Positions 15,479 through 22,880 of a stretch of 64,000 nt of DNA are shown piece by piece. The stretch is from contig CAVSYR010000002.1 of the NCBI GenBank assembly GCA_963732225.1, forward strand, positions 868,001 to 932,000. Direction: 5' to 3'. The position numbers and the translations under genes are program-made. This DNA comes from VRUE01 sp963732225 (GTDB taxonomy: Bacteria; Actinomycetota; Thermoleophilia; Solirubrobacterales; 70-9). How positions within the stretch are numbered: position 1 is the first letter of the stretch; each line of letters opens with the position of its first letter. The notes under the pieces were generated by a model. It had not been told where the DNA came from and did no database searches. It saw only the letters and a list, made by a program, of their open reading frames with translations.

Positions 15479-16855
15479 TCAGCCCTCGCTGCCGGTGCTG
15501 CCGATGACACGCTGCTTCTCGGTGGCAAACTCCTCGTCGGTGAGGATGCCTTTCTCGTGTAGGGAGGCAAGCCGCTCGAGGCGGCCGAGTCGCGCGTCCT
15601 CATTGTCGGTCGGCATCGTGGTGGTCGGTGCCTCGCTGCCGCCCTCGCCGTTTGGCTTGCGCATCTCCGGCAGGCGCAGTTTCGACGCCCGCTCGCCCAG
15701 GTTGGCGTCTTTGACCGCGCCGACCACCTTGTCCTTGGTGCGGCCGACGACGTTGCCGTAGCTGGCGTCGGGGAATTCCTCGCCGGCCTGTTTGCGCAGC
15801 TCGTGGATGCCGAACGCGGCGAGGCCGGCGATAACCAGCGTGGTCAGGAAGGAGCGCAGGTTCTGGGTCGGCCCCGAGAGGAGGTAGATGCCGACCAGAA
15901 TCGCCAGGCCGGCGTAGACGTAGGCGGGGTACTCGCGCAGCGGTGGCGCGATCGCGCGCCGGGTCGAGCGGGCCGAGCCGGTCGGTGAGGCGAGCCAGCC
16001 GGCGATCCCGAAGAGCACGCCGATGATGATCACGGTGGTGGCGATGCTGGTCATCAGCGAGGTGCCGATCGACCAGGCCGCTTCCGCCGCCGGCTTGACG
16101 CTGTCTTCTTCGACCAGCTGGCCGACGACGATGCCGCCCGCCACCTCGCGGAAGACGATCACCGCGAAGCCGGCCGCGATCAGGCCGATGCCGCAGTAGA
16201 GGACCGTCACCCAGCGGCCCTCGCGCGAGAGGTAGATGGCGAGGCCGAAGCAGAGGAAGGTGAGCAGGGAGAGGATCAGCGCCAGGCCCTTGATCGCGAC
16301 GACGATGTCCTGCGCGGTCTTCAGCTGGTCCGAGCGCAGGATCGTGATCTGCCCCGCGTCTTCGAGGTTGGCGTTGATCCCCACCTGATCGGCGATGTTG
16401 GTCGCGAGGCTGCCGAGGTTGAGGCTTACCTTGCCTTCTTCGGTCGCCAGCGTCCCTTCCTTTTCTTCCAGGACTTCGAGCAGCTGTTCGTGCGTCGTCT
16501 TGTTGGCGCTCTTCCAGAGTTCCTGGGCGGTCGAGCTTTCCAGCACCTTTTCGGCGCCGCTGCCGGCGACCTGCCGCAGGCCGCCAGAGAGCGGCCCGGC
16601 CAGTTCCTTGGTGTCACCAGGGAGCTTTTCGCTCAGTTCCTTTTCGACGTCGACGTTTTCGTAGAGCTGGTCGATCAGGTATTTGCTGACCGCTTCGCGG
16701 ATCTTCGGGTTTTGGATCAGGCGGCCACTGGTGTTGACCCACTCACCGGTGTCGAGCGCTTGACGCTCGGTCCAGATCGCGAAGACGCTGAGGAAGGCGA
16801 GCAGCGAACCGAGCACGATCAGCACTCTCACCAGGCGTCGGCGTCCGCGACTCAT
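15479..16855 (-). CDS. Multi-pass membrane protein with C-terminal SHOCT domain
   Basis: 458 residues. An N-terminal membrane anchor (VRVLIVLGSLLAFLSVFAIW, residues 9-28) is followed by an outside domain rich in Glu/Lys with helical character (about 30-180), then about five hydrophobic helices (185-360). The last 30 residues (RLGRLERLASLHEKGILTDEEF) match the SHOCT short C-terminal domain, found at the ends of many unrelated membrane proteins and thought to mediate oligomerisation. The ATG at 16855 has TAGCAT 8 nt upstream. It diverges from the dioxygenase gene, and the two -10 boxes overlap. Function unknown. Confidence 0.7.
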   Translation of the reverse strand: MSRGRRRLVRVLIVLGSLLAFLSVFAIWTERQALDTGEWVNTSGRLIQNPKIREAVSKYLIDQLYENVDVEKELSEKLPGDTKELAGPLSGGLRQVAGSGAEKVLESSTAQELWKSANKTTHEQLLEVLEEKEGTLATEEGKVSLNLGSLATNIADQVGINANLEDAGQITILRSDQLKTAQDIVVAIKGLALILSLLTFLCFGLAIYLSREGRWVTVLYCGIGLIAAGFAVIVFREVAGGIVVGQLVEEDSVKPAAEAAWSIGTSLMTSIATTVIIIGVLFGIAGWLASPTGSARSTRRAIAPPLREYPAYVYAGLAILVGIYLLSGPTQNLRSFLTTLVIAGLAAFGIHELRKQAGEEFPDASYGNVVGRTKDKVVGAVKDANLGERASKLRLPEMRKPNGEGGSEAPTTTMPTDNEDARLGRLERLASLHEKGILTDEEFATEKQRVIGSTGSEG

Positions 16856-16863
16856 CGGGTGTG

Positions 16864-16873
16864 ATGCTATACG
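16864..16873. promoter_or_regulatory. Back-to-back overlapping -10 boxes
   Basis: Plus strand TATACG (16868-16873) is 6 nt before ATG 16880. Minus strand TAGCAT (16869-16864) is 8 nt before the ATG at 16855. The two boxes share 16868-16869, so the two polymerases cannot bind at once. Confidence 0.6.
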
Positions 16874-16879
16874 TGGCTG

Positions 16880-17788
16880 ATGAAGCTTGAGGGCATTCAC
16901 CACATCACCGCGATTACCGCGGACGCACAGAGCAACGTCGACTTCTACGCCGGGGTGATGGGCCTGCGCCTGGTGAAGAAGACCGTCAACCAGGACAACC
17001 CCACCGTCTACCACCTCTTCTTCGCCGACGAGAACGGCAGCGCCGGCTCCGACCTCACCTTCTTCGAGTTCCCGGGCGTGCCGCCGGGGCGGGCCGGCGA
17101 CGGTGACGTGCACCGGATCGTCTGGCGAGTTGCCTCGCACGCCGCGCTCGATTTCTGGGAGGGGCGCCTCGCTGCCAAGGGGATCTCCTCCGAGCGGGCC
17201 GGCGGCGGGCTGCGCTTTGCCGATCCCGAGGGGCTTGCCCACGAGCTGGCGGTGGTTGAGGTCACAGATGCGCCGCTGATCGCCGATCATCCGGAGGTCC
17301 CGGCCGAGCTTGCCCTGCAGGGTTTCCACGCCGTCTGCGCTTACAGCGCCAATCCAGCCGCAAGCGCGACCTTGCTCGAGGCGCTCGAGTTCGAGCCGGT
17401 CGACGAGCACAGCTGGGAAGCCCGTGGCTCCAGTCGCGGCGGCCTCTACGTATACGAAGAGCCGCCCGCGGAGCCCGCGCGGCAGGGGGCGGGCAGCGTT
17501 CACCACGTCGCCTGGGCCTCGAGCATCGATGAGCACGAGGAGTGGCGCCAGCGGGCGATCGCCGGCGGCGCCCAACCGACCCCGGTGATCGACCGCTTCT
17601 ACTTCCGCTCGATCTACTTCCGCGAGCCGAGCGGAGTGCTCTTCGAGATCGCCACCCTGGGACCGGGCTTCACCGTCGACGAGCCGCTCGAGCACCTCGG
17701 CGAGAAGCTCTCGCTCCCACCTGACTACGAGCACCTGCGGGACGAGGTCGAACCGAACTTGCGCCCGATCACGAATCCGCGTTCGTGA
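16880..17788 (+). CDS. VOC-family ring-cleaving dioxygenase / glyoxalase-like protein
   Basis: 302-residue two-module vicinal-oxygen-chelate protein. Module one begins GIHHITAITADAQSNVDFY with HRIVWRV later; module two begins QGFHAVCAYSANPAASATL with SVHHVAWAS and a Glu near LFEIATLGPGF. Two His and one Glu placed this way bind Fe(II) or Mn(II). It resembles MhqA/MhqO-type enzymes linked to quinone and catechol detoxification. Start supported by TATACG 6 nt upstream of the ATG. A repeated 82-nt element and an iron alcohol dehydrogenase gene follow, which could act on the ring-cleavage product (inference). Confidence 0.85.
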   Translation: MKLEGIHHITAITADAQSNVDFYAGVMGLRLVKKTVNQDNPTVYHLFFADENGSAGSDLTFFEFPGVPPGRAGDGDVHRIVWRVASHAALDFWEGRLAAKGISSERAGGGLRFADPEGLAHELAVVEVTDAPLIADHPEVPAELALQGFHAVCAYSANPAASATLLEALEFEPVDEHSWEARGSSRGGLYVYEEPPAEPARQGAGSVHHVAWASSIDEHEEWRQRAIAGGAQPTPVIDRFYFRSIYFREPSGVLFEIATLGPGFTVDEPLEHLGEKLSLPPDYEHLRDEVEPNLRPITNPRS

Positions 17789-17793
17789 GAAGA

Positions 17794-17875
17794 AAGCCGC
17801 CCCCGGACGCGGAAACGACCGAGCGAGATCGCCGGTGGTAATTAGCGCGAGGGAGTGGGAGCAGAGGAGGCGGCG
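17794..17875 (+). repeat. 82-nt structured repeat, copy D1
   Basis: Begins 5 nt after the dioxygenase stop and ends exactly at the TTG start of the next gene. About 80 percent identical without gaps to the minus strand of 52122-52203. Both ends (AAGCCGCCCCCGGACGCGG and GGGAGCAGAGGAGGCGGCG) are invariant and can pair as an outer stem (GCCGCC/GGCGGC). An inner stem pairs positions 22-32 with 53-63: here 7 of 11 pairs plus two tandem GA/AG mismatches. The AGGAGG Shine-Dalgarno of the next gene lies in the 3' strand of the outer stem. Confidence 0.8.
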
Positions 17876-17878
17876 TTG
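17865..17878 (+). promoter_or_regulatory. Shine-Dalgarno supplied by repeat D1, TTG start
   Basis: AGGAGG (17865-17870), spacer CGGCG, TTG (17876-17878). Ideal spacing supports TTG over the GTG at 17855. If the outer stem of D1 forms in RNA, this site would be buried. Confidence 0.6.
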
Positions 17879-18886
17879 AATTTCGTCTGGCGCGACGCCG
17901 GCCGCACGGTCGTCTTCGAAGCCGGGGGTATTGCAGCGGCGCCGAAGCTGCTCGCTGAGCACGGGATGGAGCAGTTCGAGCTGTTGACGACGCGACGGCA
18001 TTTGGATGCCGGGGAGGGCCTCGCGGCGGCCGCGACCGCAGTGCACGAGCTGCCGCCCGCCGACCCGGCAACCGCCGTTCCAGAGAGCGCGGCGGCCCTA
18101 CTCGACTCAGCGGTTGGGTCGAAGCTCGTGGCCCTCGGAGGCGGTCGCGTGATCGACACCGCCAAGGCGATCGCCGCGGTCACGGGCGCCGAGGTCGCGG
18201 CGATCCCAACCACGATGTCGGGCGCCGAGATGACCGGCATCCACCGCTTGCCCGCCGGCGCCGAGGACCGGGTCCGCTCTTTCGTCCGCCCGGCGCTCGT
18301 GATCGCCGATCCCGAGGCGATGACCAGCGCCCCCGAGCCCGAGCTCCGCGCCAGCTCGATGAACGCCCTCGCCCACGGCGCCGATTCCCTCTACACCCCC
18401 TTTGCCAACCCGGTCTCCCGCATGACCGCCCTGCGCGGCGCCGAACTGATCGCCACCTCCCTCGACGAAGTCCCCGCCGAACGCAACCGCGCCGCCCTAG
18501 CCCAAGGCTCGATTCTCTGCGGCTACGCAATCGACTCCGGCGCCTTCTCCCTCCACCACGTCGTCTGCCAAACGCTGGTGAGAATCTGCGGCGCCGGCCA
18601 CGCCGGCGTCAACGCCGCGATCTTGCCTCGCGCAATGGCCTTCATGGCCCCCAGGGCCCCCGACGGCCTCGAGCCGCTGGCGACCGCGGTCGGAACGACA
18701 CCAGACCGCATCGAACCCCGTCTCCTGGAACTGGGCGGCAACCCATCCGGCCTGGGCGATCAAGGGGCGGATAGAGCCAAGCTCCCCGAAGCCCTGGACG
18801 CGATGCTGCTCCGCCCGGAGCTGGCTTTCACCCCGGAGCCTCCGACCCGCTCCGACCTGGAAACGCTGATCGGGGCGGCCTGGTAG
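17876..18886 (+). CDS. Iron-containing alcohol dehydrogenase / maleylacetate reductase-like
   Basis: 336-residue type III Fe-dependent dehydrogenase. The N-terminal Rossmann half has ALGGGRVIDTAKAIA (NAD(P) binding) and AIPTTMSGAEMTGIHRL. The helical half has SSMNALAHGADSLYTPFANP and FSLHHVVCQTLVRICGAGH, which supply the His ligands of the metal. Alcohol dehydrogenases and maleylacetate reductases share this fold; with a ring-cleaving dioxygenase just upstream, a maleylacetate-like role is attractive but unproven. The start is TTG 17876, placed by AGGAGG 5 nt upstream; GTG 17855 is the alternative. The stop codon's last base is the first base of inverted repeat E2. Confidence 0.82.
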   Translation: MNFVWRDAGRTVVFEAGGIAAAPKLLAEHGMEQFELLTTRRHLDAGEGLAAAATAVHELPPADPATAVPESAAALLDSAVGSKLVALGGGRVIDTAKAIAAVTGAEVAAIPTTMSGAEMTGIHRLPAGAEDRVRSFVRPALVIADPEAMTSAPEPELRASSMNALAHGADSLYTPFANPVSRMTALRGAELIATSLDEVPAERNRAALAQGSILCGYAIDSGAFSLHHVVCQTLVRICGAGHAGVNAAILPRAMAFMAPRAPDGLEPLATAVGTTPDRIEPRLLELGGNPSGLGDQGADRAKLPEALDAMLLRPELAFTPEPPTRSDLETLIGAAW

Positions 18887-18998
18887 CGGAGATCGGGTGC
18901 CCCTCCGAACGTCTTGCACTTTTCGGCACGGCCTTGCGGCGTTAGCAACCCCACTCTCCACCGAAAAAGTTAAGAGAGGAGGGGCACCCGATCTCCGC
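18886..18998 (+). repeat. 113-nt inverted-repeat element E2 after Fe-ADH gene
   Basis: Arms 18886-18906 and 18978-18998 are perfectly complementary over 21 bp. The 71-nt core has an inner stem (CTTTTCGG near 18918 with CCGAAAAAG at 18961-18969) and contains GCCTTGCGGCGTTAGC, which is close to GCCTTCGGCGCTTAGC in the core of the element at 53991-54137. Arms are unrelated to those of other copies. Confidence 0.75.
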
Positions 18999-19037
18999 CC
19001 CCGGTAACCCCGGTCCCTTTTCCGTGTAGCGCTACGC

Positions 19038-20702
19038 GTGACCCCGGATCGTCTCCAGTCGTACCACGACTACACGCGCCGCCACGGCGTCAACCCGATC
19101 CTCTACATCCTCGCCAGGATCTTCATGACCCCCTTCTTCCTGGTCTATTTCCGCTACGTCCGCACCGGCCGCGAGCACGCCCGGCTCAAGGGCGGCCTGA
19201 TCGTCGCCTCCAACCACCGCAGCTTCCTCGACCCCTTCGCGATCGGCGGCATCCTGCCCTGGCGGCGGCCGATGAACTACGTCGCCAAGATCGAGCTCTT
19301 CGAGCGCCGCTGGCAGGGCTGGATCCTCTCGCGCTTTGGCGCCTTTCCGATCCGCCGCGGCGAGTCCGACGAGGACGCGATGGAGACGGCGCGGCTGCTG
19401 GTCGAACGCGGTGGCGCGGTCTGCATCTTCCCCGAGGGCACCCGCATCCGCAGCGGCTCCCTGGGCGAGCCCAAGCGCGGAGTCGGGCGGTTGGCGCTGC
19501 AGACCGGCGCCCCGGTTATTCCCGCCGCCGTGCTGGGCACCGAACACGTGCGTCGCGGCTGGCGCATCCGTCCGCGCAAGGTCAAGGTCCGGCTGGGCAA
19601 GGCCCTGACCTTTCCGCGCGCCGAGGATCCATCTCCCGGACTCGCGGCCACCGTCACCGCGCGGATCTGGCCCAACATCGAGCTGCAGTGGGAGGACCTC
19701 GGCGGCCTGCCGCCGATGCGCCGCGCCGCCGTGATCGGCGCCGGCAGCTGGGGCACTGCGGTTGCCGTCCTGCTTGCTCGCGGCGGCCTCGAGGTCCAGC
19801 TCGCCACCCGCAGCGCCAGCCACGCCGCCGAGATCGAGGAGGCGGGCGAAAACCGGCGCTACCTGGAGGGTGTTCGCCTGCCCGACGCGGTTCGCGTGCG
19901 GCAGGCCTCTGAAGTCGAGCTGGCCGGCCTCGACCTCGTCTGCCTGGCGATCCCCTCCGGCTCGCTGCCCCAGGCGGTCGGTGCGATCGCCGACCAGATC
20001 GGCTCGCGCTCGGCGATGCTGCTGCTGACCAAGGGCTTGATCGCGCCGCTCGGTCAGCTGCCGGCCGAATACGTCGGCGAGCGCGTGCGGGCCCGTGCGA
20101 TCGCCTGCCTCGGCGGGCCGGCTCACGCCCGCGAGGCCGTCTCCGGCTCGGCGGCGTTGGTGCTTGGCTCGGCTGACCTCGACCTGCGCAAACAGCTTGG
20201 GGTCGTCTTCGATCGGGCGGGCCTGGTCTGCGAGCGCTCCCCCGACATCACCGGTGTCGAGATGGCCGGCGCGGCGAAGAACGCCGCCGCGCTTGCCGCC
20301 GCGGCAGCAGAGCCGCACGGGCTCAACGCGGCGGGGATCGCCGCCGCCCAGGTCTGGAGCGAGTGCATCGACCACGCGATCGAGCGCGGGGCCGAGCTCG
20401 GCACCTTCTCGGGGTTGGCCGGCGTCGGTGATCTCACCGCCACGGTGATGGCTCCGACCGGGCGCAACCGGCGCGCCGGAGAGCTGCTCGGACGGGGCAC
20501 GCCGGCGGCGGAGATCCCGGCCATGATCGGCCAGGCGTCGGAGGGCCTCGATGCGGTGCCGCTGCTGGCGGAGGCGACCTCGGCCAGTGGTGGCAGTGCG
20601 GCCGCCCTCTCGGGGCTGGCTGCCCTGATCCGCGGTGAGATCGACGCCGAGACCTGGGTGGCTGGGCTGCGGCGGGTCGAGCGATCCAGGAAGGCCGCCT
20701 GA
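19038..20702 (+). CDS. Fused 1-acylglycerol-3-phosphate acyltransferase / glycerol-3-phosphate dehydrogenase (PlsC-GpsA)
   Basis: 554 residues joining two phospholipid enzymes. Residues 1-226 are a PlsC-type acyltransferase: a membrane-associated helix (LYILARIFMTPFFLVYF), catalytic NHRSFLD (59-65, the HX4D motif) and FPEGTR (131-136). Residues 227-554 are NAD(P)-dependent glycerol-3-phosphate dehydrogenase GpsA: GAGSWG (about 234-239), GLIAPLG, CLGGPAHAREA, GVEMAGAAKNAAALA with the catalytic Lys, and GVGDLTATVMAPTGRN. An internal Met at 227 marks where free GpsA would begin, but no stop separates the parts. Fusion could channel DHAP to glycerol-3-phosphate near the acylation site at the membrane. 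GTG start with TAGCGC nearby and no Shine-Dalgarno. Confidence 0.9.
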   Translation: MTPDRLQSYHDYTRRHGVNPILYILARIFMTPFFLVYFRYVRTGREHARLKGGLIVASNHRSFLDPFAIGGILPWRRPMNYVAKIELFERRWQGWILSRFGAFPIRRGESDEDAMETARLLVERGGAVCIFPEGTRIRSGSLGEPKRGVGRLALQTGAPVIPAAVLGTEHVRRGWRIRPRKVKVRLGKALTFPRAEDPSPGLAATVTARIWPNIELQWEDLGGLPPMRRAAVIGAGSWGTAVAVLLARGGLEVQLATRSASHAAEIEEAGENRRYLEGVRLPDAVRVRQASEVELAGLDLVCLAIPSGSLPQAVGAIADQIGSRSAMLLLTKGLIAPLGQLPAEYVGERVRARAIACLGGPAHAREAVSGSAALVLGSADLDLRKQLGVVFDRAGLVCERSPDITGVEMAGAAKNAAALAAAAAEPHGLNAAGIAAAQVWSECIDHAIERGAELGTFSGLAGVGDLTATVMAPTGRNRRAGELLGRGTPAAEIPAMIGQASEGLDAVPLLAEATSASGGSAAALSGLAALIRGEIDAETWVAGLRRVERSRKAA

Positions 20703-20720
20703 TGGCAATAGGCTTGAGGT

Positions 20721-21281
20721 GTGGCCGAAGCCAAGGAGAACGTCGAGCCCGCCAGCCTCGACCCGGCCGCCAAGGCGGAGCTCGATCGCGCCTTCGAGGA
20801 CCTCTACCGGGCCCACCTGCGCGACGTCTATTCCTATGCCTACTACCGAGTCGGCAACCAGCACGACGCCGAGGATCTCACCGAGCAGGCCTTCCTGCAG
20901 GCCTACCGTCACTTCGATCGCGCGCGCCGCGAGTCCGACGGCCGGCCGCTGCGGCCCTGGTTGATCCGCATCGCCCACAACCTCGCCTCCAACTACTACC
21001 GCGACCGCTCGCGCCGGCCGCAGACCTCGCTCGAGGTGGCCGACCCGATCGCCGCCCGCCACGGCACCGAGGCGATCGCCGAGGGGCGCGAGGAGCTGCG
21101 CCAGGTGATGGCGCATCTGGAGGACCTGCCGGACGACCGCCGCGACGCCCTGATCATGCGCTTCGCGCTCGGCATGGACAACCGCGAGATCGCCCGTGCC
21201 CTGGGGCGCAGCGACGGCGCCACCAAGGTGCTGATCCATCGCGCGATCAAGCAGTTGCAGGAGCAGATGGGCGATGAGTGA
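20721..21281 (+). CDS. ECF-type RNA polymerase sigma factor
   Basis: 186 residues. Region 2: DLYRAHLRDVYSYAYYRVGN with DAEDLTEQAFLQAYRHFDRA (core binding, -10 recognition) and RPWLIRIAHNLASNYYRDRSR. Region 4: LEDLPDDRRDALIMRFALGM with helix-turn-helix DNREIARALGRSDGATKVLIHRAI. No region 3, so an extracytoplasmic-function factor. The GTG start has TAGGCT (20709-20714) 6 nt upstream and no Shine-Dalgarno, thus probably leaderless. The next gene overlaps its stop by 8 nt and encodes a membrane protein, the position usually held by an anti-sigma factor. Confidence 0.9.
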   Translation: MAEAKENVEPASLDPAAKAELDRAFEDLYRAHLRDVYSYAYYRVGNQHDAEDLTEQAFLQAYRHFDRARRESDGRPLRPWLIRIAHNLASNYYRDRSRRPQTSLEVADPIAARHGTEAIAEGREELRQVMAHLEDLPDDRRDALIMRFALGMDNREIARALGRSDGATKVLIHRAIKQLQEQMGDE

Positions 21282-21618
21282 GGCAAGCGGCAGCCTGGCC
21301 GGCAACTGGGACGTCGAGAGCCTGCTCTCCGATGCGCTGCGGCCGCTCGAGCCACCCGAGCGCCTCTCTGGCCGGGTCGAGGACACCCTGGCAGCGGTCA
21401 CGCAGGCCGCCGCCGAGGAGCTCTCGCAGTGGGCCGAGGAGCTCTCCGAGAGCGAGTTGCGCGCCCTGCGCGACCCCCGTAACTGGGTCCGTCCCGTTGT
21501 CGCTGTCGGCGCCGGTGGAGCTGCGGCGGGGGCGCTCGTGGTGATGGAGCTGCGGCGGCGGGGGAAACAGCAGGCTAAGGGCGGCCTGCGCTCCCTGACC
21601 GGCCGGATCAAGCCGTAG
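21274..21618 (+). CDS. Small single-pass membrane protein, candidate regulator of the ECF sigma factor
   Basis: 114 residues; cytoplasmic N-terminal helical part with many Glu/Leu (LSDALRPLEPPERLSGRVEDTL), one membrane segment at about 74-92 (VRPVVAVGAGGAAAGALVVM), then a short basic tail. The ATG overlaps the sigma gene by 8 nt, so the two are translated together. The HX3CX2C zinc anti-sigma motif is absent, and I recognise no family. By position it could sequester the sigma factor at the membrane (inference). Its 3' end overlaps the convergent DUF4383 gene by 11 nt. Confidence 0.65.
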   Translation: MSEASGSLAGNWDVESLLSDALRPLEPPERLSGRVEDTLAAVTQAAAEELSQWAEELSESELRALRDPRNWVRPVVAVGAGGAAAGALVVMELRRRGKQQAKGGLRSLTGRIKP

Positions 21619-22027
21619 CCGGCGAGCCTTTCTCCTTCTCCTTCGCCACCGGGGTGCCCAGGGCGGCGAGCACGCCGAGCGCGCCGAGGACGAGGTGGAG
21701 CAGGTTGTCACCGATATTGACCGGCAGAAAGCCGAGGATCGCCTCGCCGCTGCCAATAGTGAAGCCCCAGAGGGCGAGGCCGACGTAGAAGGCGCCAAGC
21801 CAGAGCGAGTAGCGGCGCGAGGCGTAGTCGGCGGCGAGCAGGCCGAGCACGCCGGTGAGGATGTGGAGGACGTTGTCCCAGCCGTTGACGGCAAAGGTGC
21901 CGAAAACCTCCTTGACCTCGCCGGGAGAGCCAAAGGAGGCGCTGTAGAAGAAGCCGATGATGCCGATCACGACCAGCGCGGCGCCGACCGCGGTGGCGTA
22001 AAGGCGGGCTGGGCTGGGTCCGTCCAT
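21608..22027 (-). CDS. DUF4383 family membrane protein
   Basis: 139 residues with four hydrophobic helices, starting MDGPSPARLYATAVGAAL; the block NGWDNVLHILTGVLGLLAA is the DUF4383 hallmark (helix 2), and IGDNLLHLVLGALGVLAAL repeats its pattern in helix 4, suggesting an internal duplication. A Lys/Glu tail follows. The ATG at 22027 is preferred to 22051 because TACAAT (minus strand 22041-22036) lies 8 nt upstream. Function unknown for the family. Confidence 0.75.
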   Translation of the reverse strand: MDGPSPARLYATAVGAALVVIGIIGFFYSASFGSPGEVKEVFGTFAVNGWDNVLHILTGVLGLLAADYASRRYSLWLGAFYVGLALWGFTIGSGEAILGFLPVNIGDNLLHLVLGALGVLAALGTPVAKEKEKGSPATA

Positions 22028-22035
22028 CGGCGGCG

Positions 22036-22045
22036 ATTGTAGGCT
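22036..22045. promoter_or_regulatory. Second pair of overlapping divergent -10 boxes
   Basis: Minus strand TACAAT (22041-22036) serves ATG 22027; plus strand TAGGCT (22040-22045) is 10 nt before GTG 22056. They share 22040-22041, the same layout as at 16864-16873. Confidence 0.55.
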
Positions 22046-22055
22046 GCTCATCCCC

Positions 22056-22877
22056 GTGGCTGAGACTTGTTACCGGCACCCCAATCGCGAAACCGCCGTT
22101 TCCTGCTCCTCATGCGGGCGGCCGATCTGCCCCGATTGCATGACCCCGACCCCGGTCGGCATGCGCTGCCCGGAGTGCGCCAGTCAGCGCACCAAGGTGG
22201 TGCGGGGGGTCGGTGAGGCATCACTGCAGACGACAGCGCCGGCGACCTTCATCCTGATCGCGCTCAACGTCGCCGTCTACCTGGCCGAGGTCGCCTCCGG
22301 GCATGGGGGCTTCGAAATCTCCGGCAGCTCCCTCGTCGCTGAATTCGCCCTCTTCGGGCCGTCGGTTGCCGAAGGTGAGTGGTATCGGCTGATCACCAGC
22401 GGCTTTTTGCACGCCAGCCTCTGGCACATCGGCGGCAACATGCTCCTGCTGTTTTTCCTCGGCCGCATCCTCGAGCCGGGGATCGGCACCCCGCGCTTCG
22501 TGGCTCTTTACTTCGTTTCACTGCTTGCCGGATCATTCGGTGCGCTCCTCGCTACTCCCGACAGCCTCACCCTTGGTGCATCCGGAGCCGTGTTCGGGGT
22601 CCTGGCGGCGACCTTCGTCATCGCCCGTGGCCGGGGCGTCGACGCGCTCGCCTCCTCCGTCGGCATCCTGATCCTGATCAACCTCGTCTTCAGCTTCGGT
22701 GTACGCGGGATCAGCCTCGGCGCTCACCTCGGCGGCCTCGCGGCGGGGTTCCTCTGCGCTCTACTCGTCATCGCCGGCGAGCGGGGAATGCTCGGGCGAC
22801 GCCACTTCCCCGCCGAGATGGCGGCGATGACCGCCCTTGGCATCATCGCCGTAATCGGCGCGATCGCCGTCGCCTGA
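22056..22877 (+). CDS. Rhomboid intramembrane serine protease with N-terminal zinc ribbon
   Basis: 273 residues. The first 45 residues form a B-box-like zinc-binding module (CYRHPNRETAVSCSSCGRPI, then CPDC and CPECASQ). Then come about six membrane helices with the rhomboid signature: HxxGNMLLLFFLG (HIGGNM), nucleophile Ser176 in GASGAVFG and catalytic His224 in GAHLGGLAAG. Cleaves membrane-spanning substrates within the bilayer; the zinc module faces the cytoplasm and may recruit partners. GTG start with TAGGCT 10 nt upstream. Tail to tail with the BtuF-like gene. Confidence 0.9.
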   Translation: MAETCYRHPNRETAVSCSSCGRPICPDCMTPTPVGMRCPECASQRTKVVRGVGEASLQTTAPATFILIALNVAVYLAEVASGHGGFEISGSSLVAEFALFGPSVAEGEWYRLITSGFLHASLWHIGGNMLLLFFLGRILEPGIGTPRFVALYFVSLLAGSFGALLATPDSLTLGASGAVFGVLAATFVIARGRGVDALASSVGILILINLVFSFGVRGISLGAHLGGLAAGFLCALLVIAGERGMLGRRHFPAEMAAMTALGIIAVIGAIAVA

Positions 22878-22880
22878 GGC

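Noticed and set aside
19032..21611. Very long minus-strand open frame (859 codons) opposite the PlsC-GpsA and sigma genes
   Set aside because: Its translation is Arg/Gly/Asp-rich low-complexity sequence typical of antisense frames in GC-rich DNA, while the plus strand encodes clear enzymes.
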